This document shows positions 44,228 to 55,578 of a stretch of DNA of 64,000 nucleotides, in pieces. Source of the DNA: Pseudophaeomoniella oleicola (Eukaryota > Ascomycota > Eurotiomycetes > Phaeomoniellales > Phaeomoniellaceae). How positions within the stretch are numbered: the first letter of the stretch is position 1; each line of letters starts with the position of its first letter. Below the pieces are notes generated by a model that was not told the origin of the DNA, ran no database searches, and was given only the letters and a program-made list of their open reading frames with translations. Location: positions 62,001 through 126,000 of the forward strand of contig QWDQ01000022.1 in assembly GCA_003868215.1 (NCBI GenBank). Direction: 5' to 3'. A program made the position numbers and the translations under genes.

Positions 44228-45142
44228 ATGTCTGAGACGCAGGCTCCCAGCACGAGTATTCTTACGTCGTCGGTCAATGTCCCTCGAGTGACGATTAAGT
44301 ACTGTACACAATGTAGGTGGATGCTAAGGGCTGCATATGTAAGTTACCTCATGATCAGACCGAGTTTCCTAGGTATTATATTTCTCGAGTCATATGCCCG
44401 CTGTGATTCCCTATATACGTCGTCTTTTTGATTTCCATTGTGTCAAAGATACTCCTGCGTTTCATTTCTATCTGTATCGCGCCGCAGTCAGGGTATTCGA
44501 GTCTTCTAACCATCTGCTGTAACAGTTCGCACAAGAGCTCCTATCGACGTTCTCGACACAGATAGGAGAAGTCGCTCTGATACCTGCCACTGGTGGAATT
44601 TTCACTGTGACAGTGATACACCCAGATGGCGAAGCAGTAGGAGGTGCTTCCGAGATCAAGACCAAGGAGACAGTCCTTTGGGATCGGAAGACTGAAGGAG
44701 GATTTCCTGGTACGTTCCTTTTTGACGATCTGTACAACCAGCTTCAATTTTCCTTTGGGGTTTCTTGCATCCTCTTCTCTTGTCTCTGCTTCTTGTCCAT
44801 CAGTCTCAGCATCCATCCATTTCCTCACCCCGGAACGCCTCTATAAGTCCCTTTCAAATCCCGCCACTGACACACACACCCACAGAAACGAAACAACTGA
44901 AATCCCTCCTTCGCAACATAATCGATCCAACTCGAGATTTAGGGCACGTCGACCGTGCTCTCAAAAAGAACAAGGACTCTTCTTCGAATGTGACCAACGC
45001 CGAGAGCACGACGGCTACTTCCGTCGGCTCAATTCCCAACACTCCCTCTACAGCTACAGCAGCAACAGCAGCACTGCAAGAAGCAGCCACGACGAGTCAT
45101 GATGCCGGGGAAGTCAAGGAAGTGTGTGAGGACTGTCAATAG
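44228..45142 (+). CDS. Rdx (SelW/SelT/SelH-like) redox protein
   Basis: Thioredoxin-like fold protein of the Rdx family, 183 residues in three exons: 44228-44338, 44526-44709 and 44886-45142. The redox motif is CTQC in IKYCTQCRWMLRAAY, where animal relatives have CxxU; fungi lack selenocysteine. The core continues FAQELLSTF ... EVALIPATGGIFTVTV ... GGFPETKQLKSLLRNIIDP, the family's second signature. After about residue 120 there is a Ser/Thr/Ala-rich tail of about 65 residues ending EVCEDCQ, a second CxxC-type pair at the very C-terminus. Introns are 187 and 176 bp, much longer than the local norm. Function in fungi is not established; a role in glutathione-linked redox is inferred from the family. 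Confidence 0.9.
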
Positions 45143-46716
45143 CTTCCGATCCGTCGCGGGTTATCCGGAATGTATGAGATTATGTATATAAATATATGTA
45201 TATAAGATCGAGAATCTACAATTTCGACACCGTATATAAAAAAAAAAAACTGTTGACATCCGACCAGCTAGCTCCCTTGCAGCTGTACAACATGTCTATC
45301 TATCTGAAGGTGGAATCACCATCAATCACCCTTCATTCACGGCGTCAAAGAGATAGACGGATAAGGTATACACGATCAATCCCCTTACACCAACCAACAA
45401 ACCAAGAGAAAAAACTGAATCAACCATGTAAACACTTATCATTCATCTTTCCCTTCCTCACTTACTTACTTACCTAGGTACCTACCTACCTACCTAATTA
45501 CCTCTTCACACCATTCATAACACATGTAAAAAATTCCAAGGATATAATATATGAATTAAAGTACCCTCTCTCCCTACCTACCTACATATACATATATATA
45601 TATATATATATATACATGCATTTTCACCATTAGCTCAGGTACCTAATTAGATACATACAGTAGGTAAGGTAGGTATATAGATCATCTCCTTTTCTATCTT
45701 CTCCTCCCCGGCCCCCCCCCCCCCCTCCCCCCTTTCCGAAAACCATATTATTAGCATACCTGACTTAACCTATTACAACTTCTTTTTGGAATTTTCGACA
45801 ACTTGCAGAACGGTACCTAAGCCAAGTAAGTACCTAGGTAGGTACGCTCTAAGCTTCCTTGGATAAAGATCCCCCCCCCCCCCTCTTACTCAAGAACATT
45901 GAGAGAACAAAAGAAACGGATGGAAAAAATACTTGTCGAAGACGGAAAAGTCAATTCCGGTTCCGGGAGAGAGAGAGAGCTCAGAATTCCCGTCTTATCC
46001 TGTCAAAGGACCGAAAGTAGAATTGGATGCTTTGGATAGCAATTGTAATTTTTGATCCATGTAGATAGAACATACTCCATCTAGGTACCTACCCTACCTA
46101 CCTACCTTACCTACTGGGAGGAGGCACGTAGATTGGGATAGACAAGTTTAATTTGAATATTTGCTCCGTCTGTCTTCCTTCCCGGTCTTCCATGCTGTCA
46201 ACGACTTTACTTTTCCCATCCCATTCCGTTCCATCTTGATAACCCCCGTCGTGTCCTTGTCCTTCGTAAAAGCCCCCCATTCCCCCCCAAACCATGCAAC
46301 ACCTACTCAGCCCAGGCGTAGTAGACTGAAAGCCCCATGTTAAAACCGGAATAGCCACAGTACACTGCCATTATAGAAACATGATGGGACCCCTCTTGCG
46401 AGCATGAACTGTACAGTAGAAAAAGAACAAGCCCAGTATGCCAAGCCGTTGTGAGAAAGAGAAAAAGAAGCCCCCTTACCACATGAAATTGTCCATCGTA
46501 GTGATCTGAAGGCCATCAAATAATTCCAGGGCGCCATCAACTCCAAGCATTTTCATCAGAACCCTCATATAAAGACACAAACGATGCATCGCCTTGTGCA
46601 TCGTTTGAACTGCCAATGCGTACAGTCGTTCCGTCCCAAAAATAAACGAACCCTCTTTGTGTATATCCCGAGGTTCAGCGAAGAGACCTCGCGTATATTC
46701 AAAGCCTTGAATGCCC
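45143..46716. repeat. convergent intergenic region with TACC/AGGT, TA and poly-C tracts
   Basis: No gene seen in 1.57 kb between the 3' ends of the Rdx gene and the phosphodiesterase. ACCT/TACC tandem tracts lie at about 45462-45499, 45574-45584, 45830-45845 and 46081-46111, with reverse-sense AGGTA copies at about 45660-45677. A TA microsatellite is at about 45586-45614 and C-runs at about 45712-45725 and 45871-45883. A perfect 11-bp hairpin lies at 46578-46607. Confidence 0.7.
46578..46607 (-). repeat. 11-bp stem hairpin in phosphodiesterase 3' region
   Basis: CAAACGATGCA at 46578-46588 and TGCATCGTTTG at 46597-46607 are exact reverse complements with an 8-nt loop. It lies 110-140 nt past the phosphodiesterase stop codon, so it is probably in the 3' UTR, where it could act in 3'-end formation or message stability. 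Confidence 0.65.
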
Positions 46717-49700
46717 TTACTCTTCACACTCAGTAGCTTTGCTCTTCTTCCAGAAGGCAAGCTTTAGTCGACTGCGTTTCCGTGGCATTGCCTTGACAGT
46801 CCCGTTATTAAGCGTCGTAGTAGGACATGATTGATTCTTAACATCCGAATTTCCCGTCTGATGCAAAATGGCTGTTTCAAAGTGGTTCTTGCCTCTGTAG
46901 TTTCTTTCGTTGCTGACCGCGTTGGCTTTCGGATCTTGATTCCGATCAGCATCGGTCTGTGCGCCACTTGTTGAGATGGTACTCTCAGTTGCCGTTCCCG
47001 CTCTGCTGCTATTGTGTTCGCTACCTTGGCCCATGGGAGATGCCTTCTGCATCTGCGGAGAGGCAGATGTCACGCCAAGTGGCGTGCTAGGGGTACTCCG
47101 CTCCGCGACATAACTGAGGTGACTTTGACTACGACGCGTGTACAATGGAAGAGCTGCAGGGGCAGAAGATCTTGACTCGTCCCCACGTGACGGCAGCTTC
47201 AACTGCAATTTCGGGGGCGCATACCATTTCGGGGTTGCCTTACTCTCCGGAGCTGCACTGGAGACGGCAGACGTTGCTACAGTACTGCCACCTGTCCCCG
47301 GCCTCTGATTTTCACTCGAACCACCATTAGAAGGTATGGAGGGCGTCAAAGTGCCTTGTCCACTTGATGAGCCATCGTACGTGCCGCCTAGGCTAGTGAC
47401 GTTATTGGACACTGACGGCGCTGGCTGAGACGCGCCGGGAGACGCACCTGAAGAATTTTCCGTTGAGGACTTTTGGGTAGCCAAGGAAGGGTCGGTAGAG
47501 GGTACATATTGACCTGAGCCTTCCTTGGTCACATCATTCGTACCAGGGGATGGCGTGTCAGTTTTCCTCCGGCAGGGTGATACTTCATCGCGAAGAGCAG
47601 AAGTTGCGAAATAACCTGGAGGTCCAGGACCTTGGACCCTCTGGACTGTCGGAGGTTGAGTTCTGGGCGATATCAAACCTTCAGGCAATTGTGCTTCGCG
47701 TTTCAACATTTCTTTCTGTTTCTCTTGCTCAGCCCGAGAGAACCAAATAGCTTTATTCTTGCTGATCTCTTCTGGAGCAAAGGTCATTTGCGGGAAGACA
47801 TCGGCAACACCGTCGAACAACGGGAATGCAAAGAGTCCCATGAAGCCAATCTGCGAATTAGCCAACTTGAGCATGTTACCGAGCTCCGGAGGACCCCCGA
47901 AAAGGCAGCTCTCCATGCCAACTTCACGCTCCATTTGTCCTTGATTAGCGAACTCTTCCTGCAGCAAATTGGTCCATCGTTCGGCTACACTCCATGGCCT
48001 AGCCTATATGCCTGTTAGCATCGGTGGTACATCAAAAATCCCATTGGTGACTTACGACATTACTGATGTCAGCGCATTTGATTAGAAGACCACAGGACAG
48101 CACTCTAGCTTGCTCCATATCCTTAGGAGACCAGCCATCGACAGACTTGCTGTCGCTGAACTTTGACTGGAGGTGACCCAATTGCTGCATGTAATCGGAA
48201 TGAATACCCATATCGGTTGCAAGAATGGAGCTAATGAGTAGTTTCCTCAATCCCTTATCTTCGAAAGCAGCAGGCCAATGTTGTCGTAGAATTTGTGAAT
48301 ATGCCGCACAGTGGAAAGCTTCAAGTACTGACTGGTCGTTATAGAGCTGTGCCAATGGAGCGCTGAGCTTGACCAAAAACATATTGTTTACACCGGGATG
48401 TCCAACGTCGTGTCCGATGGCCGAGATTAGTAGTGTCATTGCTTCGAATGGCTTGAGTAATGATGCGACAGTTTGCCTTTCCGAATTGTCGACGTTCGTT
48501 TCCGGCCCGTTCCGAGGGTACCGAGGAAGAGCATTGATTTGAAGCAGGAAGTAAAACACAGATTGCAGGACATCTATGGCATGACGGAAGTTGTGGTAGA
48601 TGACGAACGAGTTGTAGGCTGATCTCGCGGCTTGGACGAATACGATGAGTTCATCTAGAACACCGTCAGACAGGTCGGAGAGCAGACAACACGTATCAGA
48701 TACGAACCGAAAGACAGGCGCCACTTCTCAAGCTCTTTCATCTCGACAGCATGGTGAAGCATACAAACCGCTGCGTAGACGAGTTCATCTTCCGAGAAAT
48801 CATGCGCACAGAACCCCCATTTGCCAACGCTCTCACGGATAACGGATTTGCGATCTTCTTCAATAGACATTTCCCTGAGCTTTTGTTAGATTAAAGGAGG
48901 AGGTTGTAACGAATGGTCTCACGTACGGAATATGGGTTTCGTCTACCACTGCGTCCGGGTCGCAAATCCTGCTCATCAGTTTTCGCACCCTAGAGTATAT
49001 CGTCAGCCATGAACGCCGGGGATGATCAAGATGATACTTGCATTGATTCTCTCAGGTAAGAGTACGGCTTCTGTTCCTCTACACCTACCCAAGACTGTCG
49101 TCGCATCTTCTTAGAGGCGAGGAAGCTTGATTGTACCCTCTTGGCCGTTTTATAAGCTTTGTAGGCGTGTCCCAGTAAACTAACGACCCGTGCCTGGTCG
49201 AGCCCACTGATGACAACATCCACGGCGCCAGCGTCAAGACTCCTAACCATCAACTGGGGATCTCCGGGGGAAGGTTTCCGCGACATGACCGATATGGTGG
49301 ATTTCCGGCGGCCCATAGGGTACTCTAAGATGGATTCAAGCGGCTCATTAGGCGTCACAGGCACATCTTCAGCTCTTGACCGTGTGATAGCGATGGGTAC
49401 GACCAGCTGACCGTTGTCTTGTACTTGTAAATCCGATGCTATCTGCGAGAGGAGCTGTAACCCATACGACTCATCTGATTCTGAGGTGAATGTAAATGTA
49501 CGATGTAACGGTTGTAAGGGTGGTGATTCGGTATCTGACTGCGAAGACGTAGAAGTCGTTTTCCGATTACGACCCATGGGTGACATATCATGTCGCAAAT
49601 CTGGAGCTATGTCGAAAAGGGCCAGAATTGGGTTGCACTCCAACATCGACGCCTCAGATAGCTCTGCGAGTTTTGAAGAGAAAGTGCGGCCCGAATTACA

Positions 49701-49959
49701 AAGGTATACTATAATATGAATCAGTGATGTACGTGATGAAAGACTCAACTGCGGTACCTTGGGTGAACACTGATAATAATGCATCAACATTTGGCTGAAG
49801 TTCAGGCGGGATGGCCATTCCCCGGTAAGGATGGTTAGGGTCGCTCAGAGCAGTGACACTGCCTCTTGACACCCATTTCTCTCCCGGAAACCTGTCATCG
49901 ATGTATAAGACGCGACACTGGTTGGCATCCATTGCCGCTGCATAGGTGCGTTCTGGCAT
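46717..49959 (-). CDS. PDE2: Class I 3',5'-cyclic-nucleotide phosphodiesterase (Pde2-like)
   Basis: Hydrolyses cAMP and so limits PKA signalling. Six exons on the minus strand: 49959-49758, 49708-49042, 48989-48927, 48874-48708, 48654-48056 and 48003-46717; 994 residues. The catalytic HD domain carries HNFRH at about residues 387-391, IGHDVGH at about 447-452 and KCADISN later, the metal-binding His/Asp set of class I enzymes. The N-terminal about 290 residues hold a divergent response-regulator-like part (LYIDD, then VVISGLDQARV), as in other fungal homologues. The last about 300 residues are Ser/Pro/Thr-rich and end basic (KRSRLKLAFWKKSK). The intron at 48990-49041 uses GC (GCAAGT) as donor; only this choice rebuilds ESM|VRKLMSRICDP. 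Other introns are 49-53 bp. Confidence 0.93.
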
Positions 49960-52035
49960 GACTATTGCTTTTCTTGAAGTTGAAGGATCAGTGCCAAACG
50001 TTTGACAGAAGAACCCAGTAGCATGGTATATGGCGGATTAAATCTCTTTGGTAGATAGTTTGACTCGTACAGAACAGCGCGCTTTCAAGCTATAGTATAG
50101 CTCCTTTCGGACGTGCCGTTGACGGTGATGCTTCGGATCGCACGAGTACCGTAGGGGTACGCCTTCAGGCAGCTACAGGACAGCGCCCTGGTTCGAGCGC
50201 CGCTGATGTTACCCTCAGAACCGTCCAAGATGACCTAAGTCGGGCTCATCCTGAGCTGACTAGATGTAGTCCGGCTTCGAGTCTTGCAATGTACAGTGCG
50301 GCTTAGAGAGTTGACGACAGCAAGACCGAAATGATGTCGTCGACTAGTCGAGGTGACCTTGTTTGCGCAGTTGATCAACGCCAGCGATTCGATCGCGTAT
50401 GTTCGTTTTGCGATCCCCGAGCTGGACGGAGGTAGGGCGGAGGTTCTTGTGGGTCTGGGCTAGAGCTTGCGGGTGATGGACTCGAGATGTTCACCAGGCT
50501 GACCAGAGATCTGTACTCGCAAGGAGAGGTTATAATAGATGGTGATGATGGATATGCAGTTGGTCGCAAGAAGACGATAGTAACGTTACAGCAGATTAGA
50601 CAGTCGAGATCGGATTCATCGAGAGGGAGAGGGCGAAGGTAGAATTGGGCCAAAAAGCATGAATGGGCGACATGACAGTATTGGAGCGCTGCATTTGGCA
50701 ACTGGGGATCGATGCGCAGCTGTGGAGATGCGATCAAAATGCGCAAGACTTGGCCCCGTTCGATTCGAAGAGGGAAAAAGGGAAGAGCGAAGAGGGGGGA
50801 AAACGGACACCGCAGGGAAGGAATGGCGAGTTAAGGCTTAAACCAAAGTCAACTCTTGGGCATCCTGATACGCGTACAACTATGATAGATACCTTGTACC
50901 TAGGTCTGCTTATAGTGCGCTATAGTCCCAGGTATATAGTCCCAGGTCTCAAACACTTTCTGCCCTATTGCAACTGTCAGATCCAACAAGAGACAAGGTA
51001 TGGAATTCCGGAATGATGGGTATGATTTGGGTTTGTTGGAGATGTACGTGATCACCGGTGATCGAACAGTCTTATAGAAAGGGATAGGCAGCCTGACGAG
51101 ATGGAACTATATCGCTGTGGGAATCAGGATCTAAGCCTGGACATGACTAGAGACAAATAGATGACTCGCTTGTGATCTTGAAGACGGTAGCAATAGTCGG
51201 CTGATCAACAGAATGCCTGCAGGATAAGATAAATATAAGCTGTGCACTATGGTGTATATAGGGTAGCCATTGATGTCGCATCTGTGCTCTCCAACCCTCG
51301 AAGGTGACGACTTAGAGGCAATCGTTAGTAGTGTTGCTCTTTCCCGTAGTAATAATGAAGGGTTTCCCATTCTCATCTGACGGTGAATGCGTGGAATCAT
51401 GCATGCATGGACCAGAAAGTAAGCGGATCGATCTGATTTCTAACTTATATATAGAGCCTGCACCCTGCCATCTTTCTAGGACGTAGAGGGAGTCAGAAAC
51501 AGTTTTCCAATATGATAACACTCGAGGAAGAGCCCAGTCCAACATGAGGAACTGCCATGGATTTCAGATCGAAAGGTATTTTTAACCACGAAAGCCCTGC
51601 CCAGACGTCGCCAACAACCATTCATGATCACCATGTTTCTCAATGAGCTTCCAACACACAAACAGAATGCCCGCCGACCAACCGTATCTCCTTTAGATAC
51701 TATATACGTACATAACATACCATAAGTAGAACGAATCTATCGAACACATCATTTCCAATTTCCTGTCCTCCCCATCTATCTGCATTGGTGAAGTGACTTT
51801 ACGCCTATCCGAAAGCTTACCTTTACTTCTCTGTAATAGCCATAACAGAAAACAGAGAACACGAAACCAAAAAATTCCCCTTTCCCTGTCAACAATACAC
51901 TTTTTGTTTTCACCCCTTCCCCTTCTCGTCTTGTTCTTTGGGGTGTGGTTTAGAGATCGAAAATCTGTTTACGTATCTCTGGTTCTTCTCATGTGCTCTA
52001 CTGTAGGATAATAGACCTATTCACGTATTGGTAAG

Positions 52036-52068
<33 letters not shown>

Positions 52069-52840
52069 GTTACTTCCTCCAAAGAAGGCCAGCGAACAGA
52101 TTCCGGGGGAAAATGTAAATACGCATCGTACGCATCGTCTGATGAATACCCTCGTACCCGACATACGTTACATGCCTTCGTTGTAAAAATGTAGTCTTTT
52201 TTCCCATCATTCATTCCAATTCACTTTCCGAATGAGAATGTGGGATCTCCTGAAGACCCTTCCTTCCCTTCCTCGTCCATCGTGCAAACTTACTGTCCTT
52301 TACTGAGTCTTTAAGAGGAGAAAAGATTAGTCGTAATCAGTAATTTTGTGCTGGGATTGAGGTTGAAGGTGTTGAGTATTAGACGACTCTTGACGCCCAA
52401 TGGCCTCCTATTCAGAAACTGGAATGGAGCGGCAGGAAAAGAGAACCGTGGTTAGACGTGATTCATGTGGCTAGTATCTCACGTTGGTGTTGGTGGATTG
52501 CATTGACTCGACGACTCGACGCCTGACGTCCATAGACACCCAATAATTCATCCACGTAGGATTTCTTATCAAAGCTGTTCATTGCTTGGGTAGTATCTCT
52601 ATCGTGTCCGATATGTCCTCGATTACGGGACCCCACGAACGTTGTTTTTCACGATGCTATTCCCGGATTTAGATAATCATTCCTGCCAAATGCTGAATAT
52701 CCCTGATTGTCACAGCTGACCAGAACTCGCCAATTACAAATTCATGAGAATGCCCATCAGTTTCCTTCCTGTTCCATCCTTCACTTTCGATCGCATGGGA
52801 AGCGGACGGGGGATAGATTTCGCGGTCGTTCTCTTTTCTT
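49960..52840. promoter_or_regulatory. 2.9 kb intergenic region upstream of the phosphodiesterase
   Basis: No gene recognised between the phosphodiesterase start and the NPL4 3' end (both minus strand). It is the longest gap in the window. It holds a GCA/CAG microsatellite of about ten units at about 52037-52067 and tandem ATAGTCCCAGGT copies near 50930-50950. Open frames of 60-125 codons at 50375-51016, 51131-51545 and 51793-52011 overlap on both strands and show no domain. A long regulated promoter for the phosphodiesterase or an unrecognised non-coding RNA would both fit. Confidence 0.5.
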
Positions 52841-55002
52841 TCATTTCAGACTAGCTCCCTTGAACCTCTTAGCAAGTTGTTCGCCTGTATCCGTACGAGC
52901 AAAATTTGGACGGGATAAGAAGGATGAAGAGGAACGAGATGCAAAGCCAGCATCAAAGTCGTTGCTAGAGTTGGACAAGGGGTTGTCTTCCTCCCAGCGC
53001 CGCTTTTGATGTGCCGTTGGGGGAGGCCGCTCACCACTAGACTCCTGTAGTACCGCAAGTAAGGTTGCCCATCCCGGTGAATTCATCAACTGCATTCCTT
53101 CCGCAGTATCATGCGTCGTCGCAACTCTGCAGAGCAGTCCGAGTTCGTCCTATGCTAGTTAACATGATCTGTCCATAGTTACATGAGCTCAAACACTGCA
53201 CTGCACTCACCTTTGAAAGAATGCCAAGGCTGGCAATATAACAGAGCAGATGAAAATCGGAGACAGCCTCCATAGGATTGCCGCTCTTTGGAGGCGAGTT
53301 GAGTTTTTTCAACAAGGCACCGGGATGCTGTGACTGAGCGATCACTTCTCGGTTTTCAACAACAAAGCCAGGGGAAGTAAAGGTTGGTAGCGGATTTATA
53401 GGAACACCATATGTCAGATTGACGAGCAGATATTCGACGGGAAAGCTTGGTTTTGCATTCTCCTGAACGTTGGCGCCGTATTCATTTACCCTGCGGTAAA
53501 AGACTTCAGGGATATACCTAGATTGTTGAGGTCTCGATTCATCCTCTTCGGACTGAACGAGCATCACTGAGGGATCCGCGGAAGGTTCGACGATGTCTGC
53601 GCGAACCATTTCGACCGCTGTATTAGAAGCTTGGTAGGCAGTGACAGTTATGTCGCCGTTCTCGTCACCGCTGAGGACGCAGGTCACAAAACTGGATCCG
53701 AATTGTCCTGTCTCACTCCATTTGGATGGCTTGGGGCGCAGTGCTTGTTGCCGTGCAGCAAAACATATCTCCAGCGATGATAGGTAGTAAGAGTCGATGT
53801 GGCGCTTACATATGACGGTCTCATTTGGATCGTCCGATGGTATGAGGTCGGTAAAGATGACACCTACACGTTCCAGCCCGCAGAGGTGGGCCAATTCGTC
53901 AATCTCTTTTTCGTTATCCCAGTCTCGCAAAGTCACGCCATCGATCTCGTCGATCTGAGGTGGCTCATAGATTGCATGCACGACAGCCTTGACGCCGAGG
54001 GGAACCTCTTTATACTCTTCGTAGCGTCCATACAAATATCCTATCCTTTGAGCACCGGTGCTCCTCCAAAAGTCTAGCATAGTATCGATTATGTCTTTTG
54101 AAGCAAATTCGACATGGTCTACCATGCGAAATTCTTGAGGCTGTAGTGTGATGGCGCTAGGCTGACACTTGGAACAAATACCTTCTGGCCATGGTGCATG
54201 ACCGGACGGACAAGGTATTTTGACTCTGAAGTATGGCTCGCTTAACGGTGGCATATATGAACTGCCGGACTCAGGCCTGTTCTTGCCGGTATTGACTTTG
54301 CGTAGATAGGAGTGGAAGGAGAGGTGTTTGATCTTTTTCTCGGCCATGAAACCGATATCGTAGGGTTCGAGAGGCATGCAGTAATCGCACATCCCTTTAG
54401 GCCCATGTCGACACATGTTCTGATCCCGTCCTCGTGGTATTTTGCCATCTTGTCGATCTAAACGGTCATCCAGCGGTGACTGGCGAACGACCTCCCATGG
54501 GTTCTTGATTAAGGATGTTGGAGCCTGGACTGCCTTTACAGGGATTGTCACGGACGCATCTTCGACAACAACCTGGCCATTGAGCTTTCGACTCTGTGTC
54601 GTTTTGGCAACTTCCGTGTGACCATTTGAGAGCTGTTCCTGTTTCGTAAAGCCCACAAACAACTTGTCTCCATGTCTGAAGCGGACAGGCTGGTTAGATA
54701 CTTCAAGCAGGTAAATGCTCAGATGTTGCGCACCTCAAACCAACTTGTTCCAACCTTACACCTCCAAGGCTGTTGATAAGTCGTTCCTCACCCCCTGCGC
54801 CAATCGGTTTGTTCGATAGCGACACCGATGATGCGTCGACGTCTTTGGGTAATTGATCAAGGATCTGAACATATTGTTAGCCTGCCCACGGTCCTGAAAG
54901 CGGGTAAATATGACCAACTTTCTGAAATACAACATCAAAGGTATCTGAGGGTCCGGCACTGAGTCGAAACTGCCCTTCGCGGCTTTCGAAGCGAAGAAGC
55001 AT
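52841..55002 (-). CDS. NPL4: Nuclear protein localisation protein 4 (Npl4)
   Basis: Cofactor of the Cdc48/p97 ATPase with Ufd1; it binds ubiquitin chains for ER-associated and chromatin-associated protein extraction. Exons on the minus strand: 55002-54919, 54864-54734, 54675-53211 and 53149-52841; 662 residues. An N-terminal ubiquitin-like domain ([32 protein letters not shown]) is followed by the zinc-finger region ([20 protein letters not shown] and [19 protein letters not shown]), then the MPN-like Npl4 domain ([33 protein letters not shown] in pieces). The C-terminus is Ser/Arg-rich and ends GASLK. Introns are 54, 58 and 61 bp. The first donor GTTGGT is weak, but the junction QK|ILDQLP restores the family sequence. 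Confidence 0.95.
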
Positions 55003-55578
55003 GATGGTCGTGGGGGGGTTCTGATAGAGGATGTAGAGGGAACTAAAAGCGTTGTGAGATGAGAGTACTGTCAAAAGGCATGGCTGTAGAGATTTAAATC
55101 GAGTCAGACACGGAGTGAAGGGTATCTCAATTGTTCGTAATGTGGTTGCTATCAGCAAGTATTCACAGATCTTGTGCAACAAGGTAGTAACGGTCTACTG
55201 AGCGAGCTTCCGTTGGCGTCATAATTTAAAGCTGCAGTACTACGGAAAGGCGCACTTTTCCGCCTCTGCAGGTTTGCCGCCACTGACAGGCCACCATTGT
55301 TTACGAATCATTTTCGGAAGCTACTCACCGAATCACTCATCCGCTCAATGGGAGATTCTCAGATTTTGCGAATGATTTTCCTGGGAATAGAATGTAATGG
55401 AATCACAAAGTCTCGTGAAATCAAGCAACAACAACAACAAATCGTGTACAGATTAGCTATGAAACGACGAAGGCGAGATGACTCCCTGAACCGCTCCCTA
55501 ACGCCAAGCTCGTGTATATGCAAGAAGCAAAAGAATCTCATCATGCTAAGCAACCTATTGCTCGAGCCATAACGCTGC
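55003..55578. other. intergenic, NPL4 upstream / DUF2417 gene downstream
   Basis: No gene seen. It holds a short CAA microsatellite at about 55425-55440, the NPL4 promoter and the 3' region of the DUF2417 gene. Confidence 0.55.

Noticed and set aside
45586-45614. TA repeat as a replication origin or centromere signal
   Set aside because: It is a short microsatellite; nothing else supports such a role.
50150-50230. tRNA-like GGTTCGAG box
   Set aside because: No matching A box, anticodon arm or acceptor stem could be folded around it.
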